Shown: positions 34,549 through 45,408 of the stretch, piece after piece
How the letters are laid out: the number at the start of each line of letters is the position of its first letter
Position numbering within the stretch: the stretch's first letter is position 1
NCBI GenBank assembly: GCA_034670405.1
Contig: JAXDDX010000144.1
Coordinates: 477,501 to 541,500 of the forward strand
Origin: Hoplostethus atlanticus
Lineage: Eukaryota > Chordata > Actinopteri > Trachichthyiformes > Trachichthyidae
DNA: 64,000 nucleotides
Direction: 5' to 3'
Program-made: the position numbers and the translations under genes
The notes under the pieces: model-generated
Told to the model about the DNA's origin: nothing
Seen by the model: only the letters and a program-made list of their open reading frames with translations
The model's database searches: none

Positions 34549-36080
34549 TGTAGCCAGCTGAAATGGCCCAGCAGGGGGTGGGCCTCTCCACAGCCACTCC
34601 CATCCACAGGTTTTCCCAATTAGTATTTAGGGTACCACCATAAGTGGTGGATAGGGCTATGCTCTCTGGCTGTGCATGACTCCTTCCTTTGGCAAGGTAG
34701 CTGGTATCCAGGTTCGCGTGGCATTTCTCTTGGCATCGTCTTAACTCCATTGTAGGGCATAGATGAGGTAAGGTTATTCTTTACATTCAAATGTTTAATA
34801 CTGAGCATAGGGTAGACTGTCATAATGTTGCTCTTTTGCTTTAGGTCCTTCTGCGTGACAAACTACCCCCTGCAAACCTCCCCTAACAGACCCTACTGCT
34901 GCTTTGTTTAGGTTATTTTCTTTTGTGTTGAGGGTGGTTATAGGCTGGGTACTGTGTTCCCCACACCAATGAAATGTATGTTTTGAAGTGTATGTTTGTT
35001 TAGAGGCCTAGTGGTGCACACCAGCCTGCTTAGGAGGGTACCAGTGGTGGTGGTTGACCTTCCCTCACCTTCACGTCACTACTGTTATTTGTAGTGGTAA
35101 TACGCTTCCCTCACGGGGTGAACACGTCCGTCCGTCCGTCAACTTTTGATGGTCTCGTAATTTGGGGAATTTAAATTGTTATAATTATTGAAGAATAATT
35201 TAAAGCATTATTAATACATGTATGATTACTACATTACTGGTATTATTAATTAATATTGCTATTTGACTGTTATAACCCTCCCCACGCTTTTTATGACCTT
35301 TATAAATATGGACTTTACAAACCATGTGTATGCGTGAACTTCCAACAGTGCCTCTGTAGGTGGGAATTAGTATTGCAAGGTATACACACTGGTGCCAAAT
35401 GATACTCATTTACTCGCCATATCATACACATTTACCCGCCATATTTACGTCAAGAAGATTAGTGTGGATATTAGCATTGGAGCTGCAACAATTCTTCGGG
35501 ATCGAAAATCGAAGGTAAGCCCTTAATATTATATATTTTGTACATTAAATGAAAACTGTCTGATAGCCTCAACAAAGTAGCTTTACAACTTATTTAATTA
35601 ATTGTGTTCGTTAGTTAACAATATTACTCAGAAATACTCTCAAGACTGTCAATGCAGTGAGTTATCTGCTAACTACACCCGCTTGTATACAAGCTTTATC
35701 ATTTATTATTTTATTATTAAAACGTGTCCTCTCATTCGCTTCCATTCATCTATGGCGCCTTAGGTGGATGCGCCATCAGCTGAAAATTACTGCTAAAATA
35801 AAAATAGCTAAAAAATATCGCTAGCTAAAAATAGCTGCACACAAGCCAGGTTCATTCTCATCCAGAGCCCGCAGTGATTACGTGTTTTTCCCTCTTGTTC
35901 ACCTGGCCCTTTTTTATATTCATCCTTTGTGTTCTGGTGTGCGCGATTGACCACGTAAGTTATGACTGTTGTAAAGAGGGACATTATTCTAACATCAATA
36001 CAGATGTGATCTAAGTTTCATCTAAATGTTTTTTATTAGTTATTTGATTTTCCTTTTGATTTTTCCAATCTCATTATTAG
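34549..36080. other. Stretch with no recognised gene
   Basis: Short frames at 34404-34823 (minus) show no domain. A TCCG run lies at about 35126-35140. A possible splice donor (AAG|gtaagc) occurs at 35516, which may belong to the SET-like gene downstream, but no exon could be defined. Confidence 0.4.
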
Positions 36081-36308
36081 AAAATGTACTTTTGTATGCA
36101 TATGTGAAGTGGATGGTATGCCCCATCTTTGTTTATTTTCCATTATGGACATACGGGAAGGTCAAGAGATTACGTATGAGTATGGAGGAGTTGGCTTGCC
36201 ATGGACAGGAAATGTCCGAGGTAAGTAGTACCATTGACTTTTATTGAATAATTAAAGTATTTTTTAATAGTGAGTAGTGTTGAATGCATAGTCTCTCTCT
36301 CTCTCTCT

Positions 36309-36348
<40 letters not shown>

Positions 36349-38652
36349 CACTCACTGCCCCTCCTAAAGAAGTTTGTTAATACAAATGTAGTATGAAGTG
36401 GCAAATTACAACATTGTTTGAATCAATTTCTGAATTTCAATTTCCTTCATAGAAAATGTGTCAAATTCTGTCTTTGTAGAAAACCATATTTCTGTAGCAG
36501 AGACTCTACATTGAGATAACTGTCCATCTCTCTCTTTCGTTCACCCTCTCTTTCTTTGTTTCTGCCTCTCCATCAACCCATGGCTCCGGCTACCGTCCAG
36601 GCCCAAGTCATCTCTCCCACTGCCCCTCCTAAAGAGGTTTGTTAATACACTTGTCAACTTAGCTTGACACGCATCAAGTGCTTTAACATCTGAAGTGAGA
36701 TTATTTTATTGCTACTGTATGACTATGCTGTAGGCTAAGGTTGTATAAGCCTTGTGTGTTTATTTGTGTGTGCTTACTCATGGTTTAGGGGGGCATTATT
36801 TGGTATATTAGGACCCAATATAGCTACTGTATGTGACTAAGCTGTAGGCTAAGGTTGTATAAGCCTTGTGTGTACTTACTCATGGTTTAGGGGGGCATTA
36901 TTTGGTATATTAGGACCCAATAAAGCTACTGTATGTGACTAAGCTGTAGGCTAAGGTTGTATATGTCACTGATTCAAACAATGTTGTAATTTGACACTTC
37001 ATACTACACCAAGTAACATGGAGGCTTCAAACCTTTCATATAAATGATCTACAATCTCACATACGTCAATCAAATATTATCTGAACATATTTGGCTAGGA
37101 CTTCTACTGAACAGGCTCACAATATTTACTTTTTTTTCCCTAGATAATAAAATACATTAGTTGATATAAACCTTGTGAATTTTTATCGCTTAAGTGTTCC
37201 TAACTAAATGGTAAGTTTTTAGATAAATTGCAATTAATCCACATCTCATGGCACTCTGAGTTAAGTGAGTGCTTGTACAATGGATAGCTTGCTAGTAGTG
37301 ATGGATATCTAGGCCCATCTTTTCACATAGCCCAATATTTCAAGTCATGCCAAGTTGTGATGTGACATACTGTAGTTTACTGAAAGCTATATATTGGGTC
37401 CTGATATACCAAATCATGCCCTCCTAGACCATGAGTGAGCACACAAGGCTTATACAACCTTAGCCTACAGCTTAGTCACATACAGTAGCTATATATTGGC
37501 TCCTGATATACCAAATCATGCCCTCCATGAGTGAGCACACACACAAGGCTTATACAACCTTAGCCTACAGCTTACTCACATACAGTAGCTATATATTGGC
37601 TCCTGATATACCAAATCATGCCCTCCATGAGTGAGCACACACACACACACAAGGCTTATACAACCTTAGCCTACAGCTTAGTCACATACAGTAGCTATAT
37701 ATTGGCTCCTGATATACCAAATCATGCCCTCCTAAACCATGAGTGAGCTGAAGGCTGAGGATGTATAAGCCTTGTGTGTGTTTATTGTCTGTGCTTAATC
37801 ATGGTTTAGGGGGGCATGATTTGGTATAACAGGACCCAATATAGCTACTGTATGTGACTAAGCTGTAGGCTAAGGATGTATATGTCACTGATTCAAACAA
37901 TGTTGTAATTTGTCAAAAGACAAAAGACTTGGGTAAGTATTATATTTCGGTAACACTTTACTGGAAGGGGTATACATAAGGCATTTATGACACCTGCATA
38001 AGCACTGAGCGCTGACTTAAACAGACATAGCCATTCATAAATGTTTGTTCCAACTGGTGTCATTAACATTACCCTGTACGTCAAGTGACATAGTTGTCAG
38101 TTGGCATATTATGTCATACCAATACCATACCAAAATCCGGTAGGTCAGGTCAGCGTCAAACAGGATGAAAGTTGAAATTGTTTTAACTTTGAGCGCAGCA
38201 GAAAGGTGGAAAATCCGAGCAGTACCCCAGGGTAGCGTCGATGCTAGGTTGGGATTCAACGCTCTTCTATAGAAAATAATGGCAACGCCAGCGCTGAGCT
38301 CTCATCGTGTGTTGACCACTTAAGTCTACATAGCATTGCTATGTTGATGTCATGACAGCCAGTGTCAGGAAAGAATACTGGCCTTTATTCTTATATATTC
38401 ATGAACCTGCCTAGCTTCTGTCACTTCATTTAAATTGTTATGTCATTTTGACTTAATGAGGTATGTACAGAACAGCAATCTCAATTTGTTTGTTGGTTGT
38501 CATGTAGTGCTTATGTAGGTGTTATGTATGCCTGTTTTGTTCTCTTTTCTTTGTATTTTAATCAGAATGAATCTGAAACCAGTGAAGAGGAAGAATCAGA
38601 TGAACGTGATCCAGAATATGTTCCAGCCTCAGAAACTGATACAGAAGAATGA
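36081..38652 (+). CDS. SET-domain-like gene fragment (two candidate exons)
   Basis: Candidate exon 36081-36220 has an AG acceptor (cattattag) and a good donor (gtaagtag). One frame reads CEVDGMPHLCLFSIMDIREG and then QEITYEYGGVGLPW, which fits the end of a SET methyltransferase domain: the GxPHL strand and the EEITYDYG catalytic-site block, most like the KMT5A type. Candidate last exon 38566-38652 follows an AG (ttaatcag) and reads NESETSEEEESDERDPEYVP to a stop, an acidic tail, with AATAAA at 38705-38710. A small candidate exon 36601-36636 lies between, but phases do not join cleanly. The pre-SET and N-H-S parts are not seen upstream. SET enzymes methylate lysines of histones and other proteins. 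It could be a decayed gene copy; the frame of the last exon is not certain. Confidence 0.45.
36291..36355. repeat. CT / CACTCT microsatellite
   Basis: CT dinucleotides then CACTCT hexamers. Minus-strand frames through it (Ser-Glu repeats) are artefacts. Confidence 0.9.
36385..37914. repeat. Two-orientation 100-115 bp repeat array
   Basis: A unit beginning GCTACTGTATGTGACTAAGC and containing CATGGTTTAGGGGGGCAT occurs forward at 36711-36822, 36823-36923 and 36924-36962 (partial), inverted at about 37386-37489, 37487-37590, 37588-37695 and 37693-37745 (partial), and forward again at 37743-37880. A flanking block with 'caaacaatgttgtaatttg' is forward at 36966-37011 and 37888-37914 and inverted at 36385-36430. 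CA tracts vary in length within the inverted units. Confidence 0.85.
37948..38540. mobile_element. Probable MITE-like repeat
   Basis: Starts with GGTAACACTTTACTGGAAGG, a word I recognise from dispersed fish repeats. The block 'gacacctgcataagcac' near 37990 is met in inverse as 'gtgcttatgtaggtgttat' near 38508, so the ends are imperfectly inverted. No coding sequence. It ends close to the candidate SET-like last exon. Confidence 0.55.
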
Positions 38653-38997
38653 GGTTCTGAAAAAGGAAGTGGTTCACTTAAAGTAAAGCAAAGAGCTAAT
38701 GGTGAAAATAAAAACTATGAATATTGTATCCATTGCAGGGGTAGTTTGGTTGGTTTGTTATATTTCAAATCACCAATGGTGTTCAAGGCACAGTGTAAAA
38801 TATTTATTTCTAATAGAAATATTTATTTCTACTAATTTGAAGAGTTCTAGTTCTACAACATCCATCAGTTTATATTTATTCAATGTAGTTACTGAATGAC
38901 AAGCCTTTATATTTAGCATTAAAAAATTAGGTTAAAAAATCCATATATAACTAATACATGCTGTCTATTTACTGCATTGTTGGGCAAGTAAAACATT

Positions 38998-40142
38998 GTG
39001 GCAGACTGGGGGTAGAGGGGTTGGTAAGGCGTAGGCTGGACTCACGCGGCCAATTAAGGCTGATTGCAGCTGGGCCTCTTTTACTTATTTTTTGTTTTTT
39101 ATTTTAAGATTTTTTTGTGGCCTGTTTATGCCTTTATTGATAGCTATAGTTGATAGCTGCGTGTGGATGTGTGAGTGAGCATGCATCAGTGTGAGAGGCT
39201 GACTGAGTGAGTGACCGAGTCTGACAGGAGGCTGCACCTAGTATATAATGGAGTCGAGTCGGACTGTGGAGAGGGAGCTGAGCCAGCAGCGTCTGAGTGG
39301 GGTCCGCGGCTGGGGTGCCGGGACAGAGGCGAGGGTGCGAGCGAGAGGGACGGAGTGGGAGAGCGGCCGTCACCAGCTATGACGACCGACCGAGCTCCGC
39401 AGAGGATGCGGCCAGGCGCAGCCTGGAAGGGCTGACCGGTTGGGGTGGGATGCCCCTGGAAGTCTGGCAGACTGGGGCAGCCTTGGTGCTCAGTGGCTGG
39501 CCTGCCGGGAGAGAAGGAGGTGCGCGTGCCGAGGGAGATGGCGCTACACACGGCCGTCAACACCAGGTCGTATTATTGCTGTGGTGTAAATAAAATGTCC
39601 CTGCTGGCCAGTTAACTCAGACAGGCCACCTGTCCTGTGTCTGTCTGTCACGGACCCCGGTACGGTAGCAGTACTGGGACCGGATCCGTGATAGACAGAG
39701 ACACAGACTACCAGTGACAGACAGAGACAGCGCGCGCACCTCCTTCTCTCCCGGCAGGCCAGCCGCAGAGCACCAAGACTGCCCGAGTCCGCCAGGCTTC
39801 CAGGGGCATCCCGCCCCAACCCCGACTGGGCAGCCCTTCCAGGCTGTGCCTGGCCACATCCTCCGCGGAGCTCGGTCGGTCGTCGCAGCCGGTGATGGCC
39901 GCTCTCCCACTCCGCCCCTCTCGCTCGCGCCCCCGCCTCCGTCCTGGCACCCCAGCTGTGGACCCCTCTCAGACGCTGCTGGCTCAGCTCCCTCTCCACA
40001 TTCCAACTCGACTCCATTATATACTAGGTGCAGCCTCCTGTCAGACTCGTCCACGCAGTCAGCCTCTCACACTGATGCATGCTCACTCACATATCCACAC
40101 ACAGGTTAAAAAGGCCCGGCTGCAATCAGCCTTAATTGTCCG
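38998..40142. repeat. GC-rich long inverted repeat (main part)
   Basis: Left arm 39040-39535 and right arm 39738-40142 are reverse complements over more than 350 bp, with blocks such as 'agtatataatggagtcgag' (39239) and its inverse (40008). The centre (39645-39700) is itself a hairpin, CACGGACCCCGGTAC against a diverged inverse. The left arm has an extra T-rich piece at 39085-39150 and the spacer side has an extra block with AATAAA at 39590. The right arm continues after gypsy element 2, at 47454-47505. It is richer in CpG than its surroundings. The frames through it are mirror artefacts. Confidence 0.85.
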
Positions 40143-40522
40143 TGTGACCGGTCTGGTCCTGTGTTTGTATATCTGCGTTGTGTTTGAAAGGATAGACTGG
40201 ACCTCTGCTTGCTCAATGATTTATTCTGGGAAGAACAAAAGAAAGACAAGGAGAATGCAGTCCTCTTACTATTCCTGGCTGGTCACCAACCTCTCCACAG
40301 ATTGCTCTCAGCAACTGAGGAGGAAGCCCGCGCGCGACGCCGATGACATCATCAAAAAGAGCGAAACACAACATCTTCAAAACAAATGAACAAAACTCCC
40401 AGAAATGACTCCAACCCACTTAGAAATAACTTAAATGTTAGAAAACACTTAGAAAAACAACAAAACTAAAATAAGCAGGGATTTCTGGTGAAATACATCA
40501 CATATTTTATACATATGCTACA
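40143..40522 (-). repeat. 3' LTR of gypsy element 2
   Basis: Same ends as the 5' LTR. Differences seen: two extra bases in 'gcgttgtgtttg' near 40179 and T for C near 40374. Confidence 0.93.
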
Positions 40523-40540
40523 TTCACCCCTCCTGAATTT
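40523..40540 (-). promoter_or_regulatory. Polypurine tract of gypsy element 2
   Basis: On the minus strand TCAGGAGGGGTGAA precedes the TGTAGCAT start of the 3' LTR. Confidence 0.8.
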
Positions 40541-40859
40541 CACCAAAATCCTAACCCATAGTCTGACAGGATAACACAACAATCACAGGGACAACTGACA
40601 CTTTAGTCTTAACTGGCACGGGTTCACATAAAGTATCTCATACTTTTCTTTTTAGCTCAGTAAGCTACCTGTTGGACAGGTTCAGAGACCTTTAAGGGTG
40701 ATCAAACCTCAAACTCTCAACAAATAATACGATGCCAAGTACACCATACAACCACCCGGCCTTACTCTAGTCCCATGACATGCATGTCACGCCACTTGAA
40801 TCTTTACCCAAATAAAACAAAACTATGTGTGTATGTACCCTCAACTAAGAATATCCCCT

Positions 40860-43127
40860 TTAAAACAAGGATAGTAACGAATGAGATTTCTGAGCCATGG
40901 TCTCTATCAACCGATTTACTCTTTTGAGAACTCTGCCAGTACGTGTTCTGCCTGTGTAAGCGGCCTCTGACGTGTCTACTGGTGTGTGTTCGTCAGTGAC
41001 TATATCAACATTCACAGCTAAACTGTCAGAGTCGGTCTGTTGTCTGAGAGGGCTCTCTGTTTCTCTGTCTTCTCCATCAAACTCTTCTCTGCAGTTAAAC
41101 TCGTCTGTGTTCTGAGTTGACTGGTCTGCCTCTTGACTACACTGAGATTCTTCATCCATAGACTCTCCTGATCCACTCAGAACCCATGCACTGATCCTGT
41201 CCCCTGTGTTTCCTGACACCAAAGAGTCAACAAGACCTTCAGTTTGAGACTCACTCTCGGAGTTGACACTGCTCAAAGTCTCGCCATTTTCACCACCCTC
41301 AGGTGACTTGACAGGTAGGAAACTGATATCCAGGATGAGGTTTCTATGCACTACTTTGGTTCTTCCACTATCATCCTCCAGTTTGTATATGTGTGTCTGT
41401 GGGTTTTTATCTTTGATGGTATACACTGTTCCTTCCCACTTGTCTGCAAGTTTCCTTTTACCTCTTTCTCCTTTGTTGGCGATGAGTACTCTATCACCGA
41501 CGTTAAGGCAAGTACCCTTGACCTTCTTGTTGTAACCATTGGCCTGCTTTTGTTGTTCTTTGGCGGTATGTTTCTGAGCAATTTCTGCTGCTTCATTCAG
41601 ATGAGACATGAGAGTCTTCACGTAGTTGCTATGGTCTACAACCACTGGGTCTCTCAGCACCTGCTTGAACATCACATCAATGGGGAGTCTTGGAATATGA
41701 CCAAACATAAGCTGAAATGGCGCAAAGCCAGTTGTTTCATGTACCGTTGCATTGTAAGCGAACGTCAGAGTCTGTATTTGTTGAGGCCACTGTTGCTTTG
41801 TTCTCAAGGGCAACGCTCTTATCATACTGCCAAGTGTCCGGTTGAATCTTTCAGTTCCTCCATTTCGAATGGGGTGATACGAAGTAGTGTGTGACTTGGA
41901 GACTCCTGATAGCTTGAGTAGTTCTGAGATGAGCTCACTTTCAAAGTTGGTGCCCTGATCTGTGTGAATGCGCTTTGGGAATCCATATACACAAAAGACG
42001 TGATCCCACAACTTCTTAGCAACTTGCTTTGCTGTTTGGTTTGTGCATGGAAAGGCATGGGCCAACTTTGTGAAATGGTCGGTTAAAACCAGCACATCCA
42101 CCGAACGCTGTTTGTTATCCTCAGCACTCCAGAAATCTAAACACACTAACTCCATAGGGGCAGAAGTCCTGATATTTTCGAGCGGAGCTCTGGCGGATGG
42201 TTCTGGTGTTTTGGCCAGTATACACCTCTGGCAACACTTGACATATTGCTTCATGTCCTTCTCCATCTTGGGCCAAAAGAAGCGCTGTCGAGCCAAGTGA
42301 AGTGTTCTGGCTTGTCCTTGGTGTCCGGCAAGGTCATGGATACCACTCAAGGCCTTTCCCTGTAGACTTTGGGGCATAACATACTGATGTCTCTTCTGCT
42401 TACTCAAAGGATCCTTGGTCACTCGGTAAAGTACTCCATCATGGATTCTCAGTTTGTCCCATTGTTTGATGAGAGCTAAGGCCCTTGCATCAGATCCAGT
42501 TCTCTCTCGTCTTGAAGGCCTTCTCTTCCGATTTACGAACGGGATGATCTGAAAGATGACGGGGTCAAACTCTTGGCTTCGCTGGAGCTCTTCCAGAGAG
42601 AACACAGGGAGTGAATCTTGTCCTGGTGGCACTAGATTCTGGAGAGATTGAACTAGCTGTACTGCTCTGGCCTCTGTAGCTACATCCCAGCTGTCATGAC
42701 TATCAAGCAGTGCTCTGGCAGTGCTCGTGTCACAGGTGAGCAGAAGAGGGTCAGACTGGCTTGTGACAGAATTATCTGGTTTCTTCACACGGTGGTACTG
42801 GACCTTTAACCGGAAGGTGTCTTGCACTCCATCTTCCCCAACTGCATCAGCAGCAGCGAGTAACTTGTCGTAGGGCTCAGTGATAAGTCTGTGACTGACT
42901 GTCTTGGCAAAAGGGTCCCGGCTCAACGCGTCAGCTACGATGTTCTTAGTTTCTGCTATATGCTTCAAGTCAAACATGTAGGGAGCCAACTTTGACACCC
43001 ACCGTTGTTCACACGCGTCGAGTTTTGGTTTTGTCATTATGTACGTAAGCGGATTATTATCTGTCCAAACGGTAAATGAATGCCCCTTTAGCCAGTGGCT
43101 ATATTTCTCACAAACACTCCATTTCAA
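40860..43127 (-). CDS. RNase H end and integrase of gypsy element 2
   Basis: A long open frame (755 residues) starts within RNase H (FTVWTDNNPLTYI, IVADALSRDP), then has the zinc-binding HHCC part (HDLAGHQGQARTLHLA, CCQRCILAKT), and the integrase core with the acidic triad: LVCLDFWSAE, IHTDQGTNFES and SYHPIRNGGTERFNRT. C-terminal to it are LTFAYNATVHETTGFAP, a small barrel-like part (WEGTVYTIKDKNPQTHIYKL) and an acidic, serine-rich tail without chromodomain. It is the 3' part of pol, not a free-standing gene; its first Met is internal. All integrase residues appear intact. Confidence 0.9.
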   Translation of the reverse strand: MKWSVCEKYSHWLKGHSFTVWTDNNPLTYIMTKPKLDACEQRWVSKLAPYMFDLKHIAETKNIVADALSRDPFAKTVSHRLITEPYDKLLAAADAVGEDGVQDTFRLKVQYHRVKKPDNSVTSQSDPLLLTCDTSTARALLDSHDSWDVATEARAVQLVQSLQNLVPPGQDSLPVFSLEELQRSQEFDPVIFQIIPFVNRKRRPSRRERTGSDARALALIKQWDKLRIHDGVLYRVTKDPLSKQKRHQYVMPQSLQGKALSGIHDLAGHQGQARTLHLARQRFFWPKMEKDMKQYVKCCQRCILAKTPEPSARAPLENIRTSAPMELVCLDFWSAEDNKQRSVDVLVLTDHFTKLAHAFPCTNQTAKQVAKKLWDHVFCVYGFPKRIHTDQGTNFESELISELLKLSGVSKSHTTSYHPIRNGGTERFNRTLGSMIRALPLRTKQQWPQQIQTLTFAYNATVHETTGFAPFQLMFGHIPRLPIDVMFKQVLRDPVVVDHSNYVKTLMSHLNEAAEIAQKHTAKEQQKQANGYNKKVKGTCLNVGDRVLIANKGERGKRKLADKWEGTVYTIKDKNPQTHIYKLEDDSGRTKVVHRNLILDISFLPVKSPEGGENGETLSSVNSESESQTEGLVDSLVSGNTGDRISAWVLSGSGESMDEESQCSQEADQSTQNTDEFNCREEFDGEDRETESPLRQQTDSDSLAVNVDIVTDEHTPVDTSEAAYTGRTRTGRVLKRVNRLIETMAQKSHSLLSLF

Positions 43128-44262
43128 CGCTAAACTCTAGTCTGTGGGCGGGATATCTTTTCTGAGAGCCACTCAGAGTCTTGCTTGCAAAAGCAATAGG
43201 ACGTGCTTTCTCTTCTCCAGCTGGTATTTGGGATAATACAGCGCCAAGCCCGTCCAATGAAGCGTCTATTGACAGAATCAACGGCCTTGAAAAATCTGGA
43301 TGTGCGAGCACTGCACAATGTAACAACTTCTCTTTCAGACTAGAGACAGCGATGTCACATTCTGGTGTCCAATCCGCAGATTTGAGTTTCCTGAAAGTCC
43401 CTGCTTTTGAGGTTGTCTTGACTTTTCCTCTTCTCTTCTAACCTGCAGTAAGAGCAAAAAGTGGCTTGGCAATGGAGGAACAGTTGGGTATGAAGTGTTG
43501 ATAGTAGAATATCATTCCTAAAAACGACTTGATCCTTTTCACTGAGGGAGTGCATCCATCATCTTCCATCAAATCAGTCTTTGACATGTTTGATATTACG
43601 TCCACCTTTGTTGGATCAACAGACACCCCATTGCGATCTATGATGTGGCCAAGGAATTTCACTGATTCTCTCATGAGATGACATTTCTTTGGACTTAGTT
43701 TCAGATTGTGGTGTCGTAGTCACTGAAATACAATCTCCAGTCTTTCCAAGGCCTCTCTCTCAGATGAAGCAAACACCAACAGATCATCGAGGTAGCATAA
43801 CAAGCTACTGAAGTTCAGATCTCCAAATATACTTAGCATCATGCGCATAAACGATGCAGGACTATTGCAGAGCCCCTGCGGCATCCTGTTATACTCATGT
43901 AAACCCAAAGGGGTTGTGAACGCCGTATATTTCTTGTCATCTTCAGCCATAGGTATGTTATAAAAACCGGACGTCAAATCCATAGTACTGAAGTAGGTGT
44001 TTCCTCCTAGAGCGGCCAAACAGTCTGACTGATGTGGAAGTGGGTGTGCGTCTTTGACTGTTCGTGCATTTTGCCATCTGAAGTCCGTACATATCCTGGG
44101 AGTACCATCCTTCTTCCATACCATTACTAAGGGGGAGGCATACTCGCTTGTGGATTTTCTTATTATTTCCTGTTCTTCCATGTCTGTCAAAACTTGCCGT
44201 AGCTTCTGGTAATGGGCGGGTGGGAGGGACTCTCCGATATGGGAGGCGAAAGGGACGGTCGT
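43108..44262 (-). pseudogene. Reverse transcriptase and RNase H start of gypsy element 2
   Basis: Frame 43720-44346 gives the RT: SEYASPLVMVWKKDGTPRIC, YFSTMDLTSGFYNIPM (first Asp), RMPQGLCNSPASFMRMM and LLCYLDDLLVFASS (YLDD). A stop at about 43722 ends it. Frame 43438-43674 continues with ESVKFLGHIIDRNGVSV and IKSFLGMIFYYQHFIPNCS, and frame 43108-43326 with LILSIDASLDGLGAVLSQ, the RNase H start. The catalytic RT residues are kept; two or three small lesions break the chain. Confidence 0.88.
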
Positions 44263-45382
44263 CTGTGAGCCGTATGCGATGCACGAATCCTTTCGCTTCA
44301 CCACAGTCCAAGACATGTTTGGAGAACACATCATTGTAATTTTCAAGTAGCTGGACTAGTTCTACTTTGGTTGGGTCGCTTGCAGACCAGGCTTCCATGT
44401 CGACATCACTTAGTCCAACATTTCGCAGTCTCTGTTTCAAGTCTGCAGGCCTGTTTGTTGTGAGCTGCTCCTTCCGAATAACCTTCTCGGCCTGACTAGA
44501 GCCTTGGAAAACCTCAAAGTCTTCGACAGCCAAACACGGAGACACGTCAGCTAACTTACTGTTTCTCTTCAACGTGACAGGTTTGTCTGATAGGTTGGTT
44601 ATCTTCATTGGGACCCATCTGTCACCCCAGAGTGGTGCAACTACTCTGCCAACCATGATGTTGCGTGGCATGGACTTAGATAAAGTGGGCTCTACCACTA
44701 CGGTGCTTCCTGGAGACATAGGCACACTGCTGGGTAAACGACCCCACACTAGATATTCTTGTCTGGCCAGCAAGGTGACTGCTTGGGTGAGCTTAACTGT
44801 TCCTATTTTACTAGGAGTCTCTTCACCCCTCCAACGAGACATGCTCGCCATGACATCTAAGAACTGTTCACACTCTGGAGATGACTGAGGACTGCCATTA
44901 GATATGAGCCTCCAATACTCATCACTGCTCTTCATCTGATGCATGATACGCTTTATCATGTTTGTGCCCAGGATGAGATCATCACGTTGACCGGGCACCA
45001 CTAGGACAGGAACAATGCACTTCACCCCATATACTTCAAGCTCAACTTCATACATACACTTAGGCTTTGTCTGTTTTCCACCACAGCCTACTAAGACAAC
45101 TTGCTCTTTCAACTGTCTTGATTCTGAAAGAATATTTCCTTTTAACATATTCTGTTCTGCTTCCTCACTGAGAGTGCAGGCCATGGAACCTGAGTCAAGC
45201 ATCCCCTTTAACTTGAACTGACCATTAACATTGACCGGGGCATAGAATAGTTCACTGAACGGTTCAATTCTCTGTGTATTCTGCATTACTACTGTAACAC
45301 CTTCTTGTACCGTGGTGCACGCATTCATATACTGTTGCTCTAAGTCTTCATCACTTTTGAGGGTTTGTCCATCTTTACCCAC
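44220..45382 (-). pseudogene. Protease and pol start of gypsy element 2
   Basis: The 474-residue frame 43958-45382 holds the aspartic protease: KGMLDSGSMACTLSEEAE (DSG active site) around residues 59-76 and DDLILGTNMIKRI around 139-151, then the pol linker (MPRNIMVGRVVAPLWGDRW, VHRIRLTDDRPFRLPYRRVP). Past about 44220 the frame leaves the RT reading, which goes on in frame 43720-44346, so one indel sits near 44220. The protease itself looks complete. Confidence 0.85.
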
Positions 45383-45408
45383 ACATCCCCTCTCTATATG
45401 CAGGCCTA

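Noticed and set aside
36711-37880. CRISPR-like array
   Set aside because: Units are about 100-115 bp, contiguous rather than separated by unique spacers, in both orientations, and the genome is eukaryotic.
39186-40109. Several open frames of 100-165 residues on both strands
   Set aside because: They are mirror images of each other from the two arms of the GC-rich inverted repeat and share no known domain.
40213-40419. Repeated 68-residue frame also found at 47144-47350
   Set aside because: Both lie in the two LTRs of gypsy element 2; it is LTR sequence with no domain.
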